DNA from: JBDRNO01 sp043811005
Lineage (GTDB): Bacteria; Bacteroidota; Bacteroidia; NORP154
Length of the DNA: 64,000 nucleotides
Assembly (NCBI GenBank): GCA_043811005.1
Contig: JBDRNO010000260.1
Span: 36,386 to 100,385 of the forward strand
Direction of reading: 5' to 3'
Shown piece by piece: positions 7,661-15,327 of this stretch. The stretch's first letter is position 1, and each line of letters opens with the position of its first letter. Under the pieces are notes generated by a model. The model was not told the DNA's origin, searched no databases, and saw only the letters and a program-made list of their open reading frames with translations. The position numbers were made by a program, and so were the translations under genes.

Positions 7661-9559
7661 ATGGAATTAATCTTTAAAAAATCTTGTTTAATATTATTTT
7701 TGCTATTTGTATTTTTTTATGAACAAATTAGCGCTCAGCAATCTTTTTCATTAAAGATAACACCTTCCATTGCTGACGAACATTGCGATATCCTCAAAAG
7801 CATCCCCTATAATAATAAATTCCCAAACGAGCAGGCACGGAACAAAGAGCTTCGAAATTTCCTGTACAAACTATACGATAATGGCTATATAGCCGCCTAC
7901 TTCGATAGTTTGACAGAGGATTCTGTTATTGATCCTTTTTTGAATGCTGAGTCACGCCTGCGTGCCGAAACATTAGACAGCCTGTACTTTAGCGTGCAGT
8001 CACGTGACTCCGCCTTCAAAGTATCGTCAATGCTTATAGCATACATCAATCCTGGTGGCATTTATAAATGGGCAACCATCAAGCCCGGTAATGTTGATGA
8101 AGGCATATTGAGCAAGGTGGGATTCCGCGAAAAACTATATAGCAACAAACCGATCAATTATAAGGAGGTGCGAAAACTCCACGAAAAGCTGCTGACATAT
8201 TGCGAGAACAACGGCTATCCTTTTGCCTGGGTTAAGCTTGATAGTGTTAAGTTTTCAGATACTTTATTAGAAGAAAGCGTGACACTGTTTAAAACCGTGC
8301 CACGCTTGAACTTAATTGAAGCACAATTAAACCTCGCAAAAAATATTGAGGTTCATATTGACAGCATCATCATAAAAGGTGATGCGAAAATAACACCTGT
8401 TTATATCTACAACCACCTCGGCATAAAACCCGGCGACCTGTATGATGAATCCTTGGTAAGCAAGATAGGACCGAAATTAGAAGAGTTACCTTTTGTAAAA
8501 CAAACCAAACCGTTTAAAGTTGTATTTACTGAAAAAGATACAAAAATAATCCTCCTTCTCACCGACAAGAAAGCGAGTATATTTAACGGAATACTTGGTG
8601 TTTTGCCCAACAGCGAAACCACTGGAAAGCTGCTGATCACCGGGGAAGCCCGTTTAAAGCTATTAAGCTCTTTAGGGCGTGGCGAGCTTATTGATATTGA
8701 CTGGAGAAGCCTTCAGCCAAAAACTCAAGACCTAAAAGCCAGGTTTGTATATCCTTTTATACTATCATCACCTTTTGGTGTTGATCTTAAACTAAAGCTG
8801 TATAAAAAAGACACTCTATATTTGGATTTACATAAGTATCTCGGCATTCAATACCTGCTGAGCGGCACCAATTACCTCCAAGTATTCATCAATAACAAAA
8901 CCACCAGTTTATTAGCTAAGAATACAACTGTTTTGCCTTATGCAAACGTAAATACTATTATATACGGACTCGGATATAAAAATGAACGGTTAGACTACCG
9001 CCTTAATCCTACAAAGGGATATCAACTCAACATAAATGCCGGTGCGGGAAACAAGACAATTCAAGAGACCAAGGATATAAATCCTGACAGTGTAGTACTT
9101 AAATCAACCGAATACGATCTTGACATTGATTTTGATTTATTCATGCCAATAAAAAACAGGGGGGTAGCGAATTTTGGAATAAAAGCAGCTTATTTATCGA
9201 GTAAGTCCATCTTTGAAAATGAGCTGTTCCGCATGGGAGGAATAAGCACATTGAGGGGTTTTGATGAAGAATCCATGCTTGCTTCTGCCTATGCAGTATT
9301 TACTTTGGAGTATCGATATTTATTAGAGCAGAACTCTTATCTGTACTTGTTTTTTGACGGAGCGTATTATGAAAATGAATACAGAAGGATCAATAATCTT
9401 GGGAATTGGCTTGATAGACCGTTTGGCTTTGGTGCAGGCATCAGTTTTGAGACAAAGGCGGGAATATTTTCAATAAATTATGCTCTTGGAAAACAATTAG
9501 AAAACCCGATAATGCTAAAATCGGCTAAAATTCATTTTGGAATTGTTAACCACTTTTAA
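7661..9559 (+). CDS. Omp85/BamA-like outer-membrane protein
   Basis: Omp85 proteins insert or translocate proteins across the outer membrane through a C-terminal beta barrel preceded by periplasmic POTRA domains. This 632-aa protein has a signal peptide (residues 1-25). POTRA-like segments follow, for example IHIDSIIIKGDAKITPVYIY near residue 230. The barrel contains the family signature GGISTLRGFDEES (LRGF at about 530) and ends with aromatic GIVNHF. It is shorter than BamA and looks like a lineage-specific paralog (TamA/FhaC style), so the substrate is unknown. A family A palindrome (8277-8305) is translated in frame as SVTLFKTVPRLN at about residues 206-217, between two POTRA-like segments. 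It appears monocistronic. Confidence 0.82.
   Translation: MELIFKKSCLILFLLFVFFYEQISAQQSFSLKITPSIADEHCDILKSIPYNNKFPNEQARNKELRNFLYKLYDNGYIAAYFDSLTEDSVIDPFLNAESRLRAETLDSLYFSVQSRDSAFKVSSMLIAYINPGGIYKWATIKPGNVDEGILSKVGFREKLYSNKPINYKEVRKLHEKLLTYCENNGYPFAWVKLDSVKFSDTLLEESVTLFKTVPRLNLIEAQLNLAKNIEVHIDSIIIKGDAKITPVYIYNHLGIKPGDLYDESLVSKIGPKLEELPFVKQTKPFKVVFTEKDTKIILLLTDKKASIFNGILGVLPNSETTGKLLITGEARLKLLSSLGRGELIDIDWRSLQPKTQDLKARFVYPFILSSPFGVDLKLKLYKKDTLYLDLHKYLGIQYLLSGTNYLQVFINNKTTSLLAKNTTVLPYANVNTIIYGLGYKNERLDYRLNPTKGYQLNINAGAGNKTIQETKDINPDSVVLKSTEYDLDIDFDLFMPIKNRGVANFGIKAAYLSSKSIFENELFRMGGISTLRGFDEESMLASAYAVFTLEYRYLLEQNSYLYLFFDGAYYENEYRRINNLGNWLDRPFGFGAGISFETKAGIFSINYALGKQLENPIMLKSAKIHFGIVNHF
8277..8305. 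repeat. Palindromic repeat family A inside Omp85-type gene
   Basis: GCGTGACACTGTT / AACCGTGCCACGC around TTAA, with only one mismatch between arms. It is fully inside the coding frame and leaves it open. It is nearly the same sequence as the intergenic copies at 7520 and 60009. Confidence 0.9.
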
Positions 9560-9722
9560 TCTCTGATTTCTATCTGCAATTACTGATATTTTTATAACTA
9601 TCTTTGAAAATTCAGATTACCATTTTGAGGAGAGTGATTACCGTTATTCTCCGGAAAACATTCAAAGTGCGGTAAAATTTACCTGAAAAAATTTGAAAAA
9701 CTCAGTCTGAAAAATTAACAAT

Positions 9723-11075
9723 ATGGAAACAGCCTTAATAATTCTCATTGGATTAGCGATTGGAACAACTTTCGCCTGGTTCATAGCTAAATACAAATAC
9801 GAAGGACAAAAAGGAATAACAAAAGAAGAACTCGACTCGAAATATATTTCAAAAGAATTCTACAATGAGACAAAAGCTAAATTAGAACAAAAAGAGGAAG
9901 AACTACATGAATTAAATCGCACATTGGCAAAAACAGAACAAATTAATGTCAATCTAATAGAAAAGCTTGAAGACCAAAAGAAAGAAATAGAAAAAATCCA
10001 GGAAACTTTTAAAACCGAATTTGAAAACCTCGCCACTAAAATATTAAAACAAAATACAGTCGAATTTGCTGAAACTAACCAAAAAAGACTTGCAGAGATA
10101 CTTAATCCTTTAAAAGAAAAGATTACTACGTTTGAAAAGAAAGTTGAAGAAACCTATGTAAAAGGAACAAGGGAACGATCAGCATTAGCAAAGCAAATAG
10201 AAAGTTTGGCTGAGTTGAATAAACAGATGAGCGAAGATGCAAGCAATCTTACAAAAGCATTAAAAGGTGATTCCCAGACCCTTGGTAGTTGGGGAGAGAT
10301 AAGGCTGGAGTTAATTTTAGAAAAAGCCGGCTTGGTAAAAGACATACACTATATCACGCAGGAAACTTACAGAGATGATGAAGGAGTTTTAAAAAAACCT
10401 GATTTTATAATCAACTTGCCTGATAATAAGCATTTAATTATTGATTCAAAAGTATCTTTAAACGCTTATGAAGCATATTATAATTGCGATGATGAAAAAG
10501 ATAAGAAGATTTATCTGAAAAAACATTTGGAAAGCATTAGAGAACACATAAAAGATCTGAGCTCAAAGAAGTACCAGAACCTTTACCAAATTAATTCGCC
10601 AGATTACGTTTTGATGTATATTCCAATAGATTCCGCTTTCATATTAGCATTACAAAATGATGAAAACCTTTACGATGATGCACTTAAAAAAAACATCGCA
10701 TTGGTCACTTCTTTTACTCTTCTTCCAACGTTAAGTGCTGTATCATCCATTTGGAAACAGGAAGATCAAAAGAAAAATGTGTTGGAGATTGCAAGACAAA
10801 GCGGTGCGTTGTATGATAAGTTTAAAAACTTCATTGATGATTTAATAGATATAGGCAAAAGGATGAATTCCGCTAAAACTGCTTACGATATGGCAATGAC
10901 TAAATTGTCGACTGGGAGCGGTAACTTGATAAGTAAAGTGGAAAACATTAAGAAACTAGGGGCAAAAACCACCAAATCTTTATCCCAAACAATTTTAGAT
11001 AGAGCTTTCGATGTTGAAGAAGTAGACAAGACAAATTTAATCATTGAAAAAAAACAGAAAGAACAAAATGAATGA
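9723..11075 (+). CDS. rmuC: DNA recombination protein RmuC
   Basis: RmuC is a membrane-tethered protein with a nuclease-like core that limits inversion-type rearrangements at short inverted repeats. The 450-aa product has an N-terminal membrane anchor (residues 3-21), a long Glu/Lys-rich coiled coil (about 40-145) and the RmuC core. Core motifs include LGSWGEIRLELILEKAGL (about 188) and IDSKVSLNAYEAYYN (about 239). Its stop overlaps the start of the GWxTD gene by 4 nt (ATGA), so the two are translationally coupled. A role in inverted-repeat stability is a notable function given the many palindromes in this genome; that link is only suggestive. Confidence 0.93.
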   Translation: METALIILIGLAIGTTFAWFIAKYKYEGQKGITKEELDSKYISKEFYNETKAKLEQKEEELHELNRTLAKTEQINVNLIEKLEDQKKEIEKIQETFKTEFENLATKILKQNTVEFAETNQKRLAEILNPLKEKITTFEKKVEETYVKGTRERSALAKQIESLAELNKQMSEDASNLTKALKGDSQTLGSWGEIRLELILEKAGLVKDIHYITQETYRDDEGVLKKPDFIINLPDNKHLIIDSKVSLNAYEAYYNCDDEKDKKIYLKKHLESIREHIKDLSSKKYQNLYQINSPDYVLMYIPIDSAFILALQNDENLYDDALKKNIALVTSFTLLPTLSAVSSIWKQEDQKKNVLEIARQSGALYDKFKNFIDDLIDIGKRMNSAKTAYDMAMTKLSTGSGNLISKVENIKKLGAKTTKSLSQTILDRAFDVEEVDKTNLIIEKKQKEQNE

Positions 11076-12403
11076 AACAATTCACTGCAATATTAACCAT
11101 TCTGTTACTTCCCTGCTGCTTCACCCCTTCCAAGATCAGCAATCAAAACTTGTCGTATCTTTACTGGAAGGAATCAAACATGCTTCATCCCGAGTTCACT
11201 GTTTTTCATATTTCAGATAGCATATCCAGATTGTATTGTGCAATTAATTCTAAGGAGTTATTGTACAGCAAAGAAAGCGATACGAGTGAATTTACTGCAG
11301 TTTATGTTATTTCATACAATTTATACCCCTCTTTCGAATCAATAGAAATACTCGACAGCGCTTCAGCAAAATTTAATTCAACCGATCATAGGATCCCGGT
11401 ACAATCTGGAGAAGACAGGTCTTCCGGCAAAGCAGGCAAAAAAGACAAGTCACTGGCGGCATCAATACACCGGGGAAAAAGGATCATTCAACATATTGAT
11501 TTTAAAGCTGCATTGCAAAAGACCTATTTGCTGGAAGCGAGAGTTTTGGATGTTAAAAGAAATCAAACATCGACAGTATTCATAAACGTGGATAAACGAA
11601 GTATTTACAGCCGCCAAAATTTTATTGTTGAATCCAAAAAAAACGGATCACCCATTTTTAGAAATTACTTAAAAAGCTATAATACTTTTACAATAAGAAG
11701 CAACGACAATGATATTTCGAAATTATTTATGAGTTATTATAGCCAGGATTTCAACATTGCACATCCCCCTTTTTCAGTACAAGACCAAAATTCGCTAAGG
11801 TTAAAACCTGACAGTACCTTTTCGATACAGCTCCGCGGCAGCACTAAAACAGCACTCAAATTGCAAAAACGAGGGATCTATCACTTTCAGACTGACTCGA
11901 TCATTAGAGATGGTTTAACGCTTTTTAAGTATTATGATGATTTTCCAAAGGTAACATCTCCCGAACATCTAATCGAACCGCTGTGCTATATAACCACGAA
12001 GCAGGAATACCAGGAACTGATCCTTCACAAGAATAAAAAACTTGCCGTTGACGATTTCTGGCTAAAGATTACCGGAAACCCAGACAGGGGGAAGAAGATC
12101 ATTCACGAATTTTATAATCGCATACAAGATGCAAATAAATACTTTTCCTCCTATTTAGAAGGCTGGAAAACCGACAGGGGGATGATATACATTATTTACG
12201 GATTGCCTGATGTTGTTTACAAAACCTCATCTTATGAGAATTGGGTGTATGGAGAGGAGGGCAACCAGATGTCGCTCAATTTTACTTTTACTAAGGTCAG
12301 GAATCCGCTTACTGATAATGATTACAGCTTAAACAGGTCGTTAATATATAAAAATAGTTGGTACATGGCAGTTGACGCATGGAGGCAGGGGATAATATAT
12401 TGA
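11072..12403 (+). CDS. GWxTD domain-containing exported protein
   Basis: A 443-aa protein of the GWxTD family, uncharacterised exported proteins common in Bacteroidota and Acidobacteriota. The naming motif is GWKTDRGMIYIIYG at about residue 363, preceded by FYNRIQDANKYFSSY and followed by ENWVYGE. The N-terminus (ILLLPCCF) is a signal peptide with a cysteine that could be lipidated, though Pro before Cys is unusual for a lipobox. The gene starts inside the last codon of rmuC. Function is unknown. A short palindrome, GAAGACAGGTCTTC, lies near 11411-11424 in a Lys/Ser/Gly-rich stretch that could be an inserted repeat, but the evidence is weak. Confidence 0.85.
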   Translation: MKQFTAILTILLLPCCFTPSKISNQNLSYLYWKESNMLHPEFTVFHISDSISRLYCAINSKELLYSKESDTSEFTAVYVISYNLYPSFESIEILDSASAKFNSTDHRIPVQSGEDRSSGKAGKKDKSLAASIHRGKRIIQHIDFKAALQKTYLLEARVLDVKRNQTSTVFINVDKRSIYSRQNFIVESKKNGSPIFRNYLKSYNTFTIRSNDNDISKLFMSYYSQDFNIAHPPFSVQDQNSLRLKPDSTFSIQLRGSTKTALKLQKRGIYHFQTDSIIRDGLTLFKYYDDFPKVTSPEHLIEPLCYITTKQEYQELILHKNKKLAVDDFWLKITGNPDRGKKIIHEFYNRIQDANKYFSSYLEGWKTDRGMIYIIYGLPDVVYKTSSYENWVYGEEGNQMSLNFTFTKVRNPLTDNDYSLNRSLIYKNSWYMAVDAWRQGIIY

Positions 12404-12557
12404 TGATTTTAGAATTACATTGGCATTTAGATTATTGTAACTAATCAGTAGTTATAATACAGCTGTTATATTATTATTTGAATATTGAATAAAGAACTTT
12501 ATCAGTAGAACTGATTGGTTACAAAATACTTTTTAGAGTAGGCTCATTATTTATATT

Positions 12558-13313
12558 ATGGATAAAGAATATAAAGATAAATTGGTATTCGGTATAAGAC
12601 CGATAATGGAAGCAATAAAAGCCGGCAAAGAAATTGAGCGGTTATTGATCCGGAAGGATTTGACAGGAGAGCTTGTGAAAGAGTTGATGACACTTGTTGG
12701 AGATCAAAAAATACATTTTCAATCAGTACCGGTCGAAAAGCTGAACAGGCTGACCAGAAAAAATCATCAGGGTGTTATTTGCTTTATCTCCCTGATTGCT
12801 TATGCTTCTCTGGAAAATATTTTGCCATATATATATGAACAGGGAAAGACACCACTAATATTAATTCTTGACAGGATTACTGACGTCCGAAACTTCGGTG
12901 CTATATCGAGAACCGCTGAGTGTGCCTGTGTTGATGCCATTGTAATACCTTTAAGGGAAATGGCACAGATAAATGCCGATGCAATCAAGACCTCTGCCGG
13001 TGCACTGCATAAAATACCCGTTTGCCGTTCAAAAAGCTTGAAGGAGGCAATAAGATTTCTGAAAAACAGCGGTTTGCAGATAGTTGCATGTACGGAAAAA
13101 GCCGCAAGCTCTTATGATGAGGTTGATTACAGGCTCCCCACAGCAATAATAATGGGTTCCGAGGAAAACGGAGTATCGGAAGAATGCCTGCAATCGTCAG
13201 ATTTAAATGTTAAGATCCCGCTAAGAGGTGAAATTGAATCCCTGAATGTTTCTGTTGCCTCAGGGATAGTTCTATTTGAAGCAATAAGGCAAAGGAAATT
13301 TAAAAGGGAATAA
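12558..13313 (+). CDS. rlmB: 23S rRNA (guanosine-2'-O-)-methyltransferase RlmB
   Basis: A SPOUT/TrmH-family enzyme that 2'-O-methylates G2251 in the 23S rRNA P-loop using SAM. The 251-aa length is typical. The N-terminal L30e-like substrate domain is visible (FGIRPIMEAIKAGKEIERL). The three SPOUT motifs are DRITDVRNFGAISRTAECA (about 105), IIMGSEENGVSEE (about 198) and IPLRGEIESLNVSVASGI (about 221), which form the trefoil knot. The end is 1 nt from the end of the convergent glycosyltransferase gene. A TrmH paralog with another target cannot be fully excluded, but the domain layout favours RlmB. Confidence 0.9.
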   Translation: MDKEYKDKLVFGIRPIMEAIKAGKEIERLLIRKDLTGELVKELMTLVGDQKIHFQSVPVEKLNRLTRKNHQGVICFISLIAYASLENILPYIYEQGKTPLILILDRITDVRNFGAISRTAECACVDAIVIPLREMAQINADAIKTSAGALHKIPVCRSKSLKEAIRFLKNSGLQIVACTEKAASSYDEVDYRLPTAIIMGSEENGVSEECLQSSDLNVKIPLRGEIESLNVSVASGIVLFEAIRQRKFKRE

Positions 13314-13314
13314 G

Positions 13315-14646
13315 TTAAATGCAAACTTTAATAATATGTCTTACCCTTTCCCTCAGAATCAAATTTAATTCTGTTTGTTGCCTTCCATGAATTGAGGGAT
13401 GACCATATAATGATTTCCGCATGTCAGCCATCCCATTAAATCCGGCAGACCTTTCCATAGCGTTTTTTAATCCGTCCCTGGCTGAAAAACGTTCCTGTGA
13501 TATCATATAAAAAATACCCTTTTCGTGAAGAAGATCAGCGAGGTATTCCTGTTCAGTCTGTCCGGGGGTTGGAACAAATATTGCCTTTTTCCCAAGAACC
13601 GCCAGGTCCATTATTGTTGAGTAACCGGGTCTGCTCAATACCAATTTTGAAGAAAGAATTGCCTCCCGCATTTTGCTGGTTTCAAGATGGTGATAAATTT
13701 CAATTCCAGCCCCACGAGCCCACTCGCTGCCCCCCTGAGTACTTGTAAAAGTGGGATTCTTGCGCTCTGGAACTTCCTCCCCTTCGGATTTTTTTTCAGC
13801 GGACGCTGTGGATGCCTTCAGCGGAGGGACTCCCCTCCCTTCGGGAGGGGCCGGGGGTGGGCTGTTGCTTTCTTCGGTTACTCCCCTGACCATAAGAACT
13901 TTTAAGGATGCACTTTCCAATTGTTTCATCACAATTATTTCAAATATGCTTCGTTGTGGTTCAGGCCCTGAAACTATCACCATCAGATCGTATTTATAAT
14001 TACCCATAGACAAATCCTGCCCTTTCAGTGAAGGAGGATTTTTGTCGAGGTTATTATCAAAAAAATCAAATCTTGAAAGCGGACCAATATAAAATGCATT
14101 ATCCGGTAAAGGATATCCATGTGCCAGGTCTCCTGAAAGATTTTCACTTCCCTGGAAATCCGGCACCCAACATTCATTGTATTTATTGATAAAGAAGCGG
14201 CTTATACGGTGGAGGATCGGTTCAAGGAATTTCAAATTCTCCGGGCATTTCACCATTACCTGGTGAGTTATGAAAACAGAGTGTACGGTTTTGTTCCATA
14301 AACCAAATCTGTTGTCGGAGATGACAGCATCAATATTGTATTTTTTAATTATGGATTTTAATAAGGTGTGTTCTTTGTAAATCCCATGAAAAATTTTGGG
14401 CAATGACATCATCATTTTCCGTTCCATACTGCTATTACTGGGATATGATATGCTGTAGCCGGGAAATTTAATGAACTCTAATTGAGGAAATTCTTTCTTT
14501 AAAAGTGCCAATGGCCGTTTGTCTGCACCTATAACTACTTCAACTTCGCTGTTGATCAATTCTTTTATTACCGGGATGCAGCGTGTTGCATGTCCCAATC
14601 CCCAATCCAATGGGCAGACCAGTATGCGTTTTTTGGTTTTACTCAT
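13315..14646 (-). CDS. Glycosyltransferase (GT28/MurG-like fold) with inserted repeat peptide
   Basis: This resembles the UDP-sugar-dependent GT-B glycosyltransferases of Bacteroidota that start with a KRILVCPLDWGLGHATRCIP motif. The C-terminal donor-site region is LVLSRPGYSTIMDLAVLGKKAIFVPTPGQTEQEYLA. The acceptor is unknown, possibly a glycolipid. At 443 aa it is longer than I would expect. The extra length is a Pro/Gly/Ser/Glu-rich block at about residues 258-310 (PPPAPPEGRG ... TQGGSEWARGAG), encoded by composite palindromic repeats. The block sits between two alpha/beta elements, probably as a surface loop. Its base composition is GC-rich compared with the rest of the gene. Confidence 0.8.
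   Translation of the reverse strand: MSKTKKRILVCPLDWGLGHATRCIPVIKELINSEVEVVIGADKRPLALLKKEFPQLEFIKFPGYSISYPSNSSMERKMMMSLPKIFHGIYKEHTLLKSIIKKYNIDAVISDNRFGLWNKTVHSVFITHQVMVKCPENLKFLEPILHRISRFFINKYNECWVPDFQGSENLSGDLAHGYPLPDNAFYIGPLSRFDFFDNNLDKNPPSLKGQDLSMGNYKYDLMVIVSGPEPQRSIFEIIVMKQLESASLKVLMVRGVTEESNSPPPAPPEGRGVPPLKASTASAEKKSEGEEVPERKNPTFTSTQGGSEWARGAGIEIYHHLETSKMREAILSSKLVLSRPGYSTIMDLAVLGKKAIFVPTPGQTEQEYLADLLHEKGIFYMISQERFSARDGLKNAMERSAGFNGMADMRKSLYGHPSIHGRQQTELNLILRERVRHIIKVCI
13706..13872. repeat. Composite GC-rich palindromic repeat inside glycosyltransferase
   Basis: Contains the hairpin CCCCTCCCTTCGGGAGGGG (13833-13851) and a CAGCGGACGCTG / CTTCAGCGGA unit related to the intergenic hairpin at 59947-59964. 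The segment stays open in the gene's frame and codes for low-complexity peptide. The boundaries are approximate. Confidence 0.75.
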
Positions 14647-14689
14647 ATAGAGGGGTAATTATAGTTTGTTTATTAAGTCGGTTATTTAC

Positions 14690-14790
14690 CTCACCCCCTG
14701 CCCCTCTCCTAAAAACAGTAGAGGGGAGAGCCAACGTGCAGGCTCTCCTCCGCCAGCTGGCGGAGAGATACAGAGGGAGTGAAAAATCTT
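14690..14790. repeat. Composite intergenic repeat with nested family B palindrome
   Basis: CACCCCCTGCCCCTCTCC and GAGGGGAGAG form a stem. The 14-mer CCGCCAGCTGGCGG (14750-14763) sits inside a second GGCTCTCC/GGAGAG context. It looks like one repeat inserted into another. It lies upstream of the glycosyltransferase start (14646) and may provide its leader; no promoter was identified in it. Confidence 0.75.
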
Positions 14791-14891
14791 AGCAATAAAA
14801 TATCTTGTCTATTCTTTTGATTTTTCACGACTTAATACAAATACATTAAACTAAACGCGATGAAAGGGCATTTATTTCGACATTTTGCAAT

Positions 14892-15056
14892 TCAAATAAC
14901 CTCTTGATGGGAACAGCCGTCTTTGAATCTACAGCCTATACAGACTGAACTGCTATTATTACCGGATCTTTCTTTTTTGATATTTTTTACCAGTTTATAA
15001 ACAACATATATTACCGCTGCAATGACTATCACTAATGTTATAATTTCCTGAGTCAT
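14892..15056 (-). CDS. FeoB-associated Cys-rich membrane protein
   Basis: A 54-aa ORF with an N-terminal membrane helix (EIITLVIVIAAVIYVVYKLV), then a basic stretch and a C-terminal cysteine cluster VCIGCRFKDGCSH. This matches the FeoB-associated Cys-rich peptide family in length and layout. It lies downstream of feoB on the same strand, separated by about 270 bases of repeat DNA. Cysteines of this type may help hand over or sense Fe(II); that role is inferred. It is probably translated from the feoB transcript or from its own weak promoter. Confidence 0.82.
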   Translation of the reverse strand: MTQEIITLVIVIAAVIYVVYKLVKNIKKERSGNNSSSVCIGCRFKDGCSHQEVI

Positions 15057-15180
15057 GCTTTTTTGAATACAACTTTTAAATTGATTAAAAATATTGATCT
15101 TTAGATTCTAAATTTATTCAAATACAAGAATTTGAATAAAAACCGCTTTTAGCGGGAAATACATTTTACCAATATGATAC

Positions 15181-15302
15181 AAGTCGGCAGTCTTCAGTCG
15201 GCAATCAGAAGTCTACAGTAAGAATTTTTTTTGCCGACTGGGGACTGCCGACTGTAGACTTGTCTATTAACACCAACAAAATTATCGTCCGCCAGCTGGC
15301 GG
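15181..15302. repeat. Imperfect inverted repeat plus family B palindrome downstream of feoB
   Basis: Arms around AAGTCGGCAGTC ... GACTGCCGACTGTAGACTT enclose related GTCGGCAATC/TTTTGCCGAC units, and a CCGCCAGCTGGCGG copy follows at 15289-15302. A related AGGCAGTTGGCAGTCGGCA unit occurs at 35201-35220. It may work as a feoB transcript end; no coding content was seen. Confidence 0.65.
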
Positions 15303-15327
15303 ATGGTAAGTTTGCTTTTTAAAGAGC

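Noticed and set aside
11385..11465. Possible inserted repeat in the GWxTD protein
   Set aside because: Only a short GAAGACAGGTCTTC palindrome supports it and no second copy was seen.
15181..15262. Repeated CAGTCGGC units looked like a small CRISPR-like array
   Set aside because: The units are an inverted pair with variable spacing and no constant repeat-spacer pattern; they fit a dispersed palindrome.
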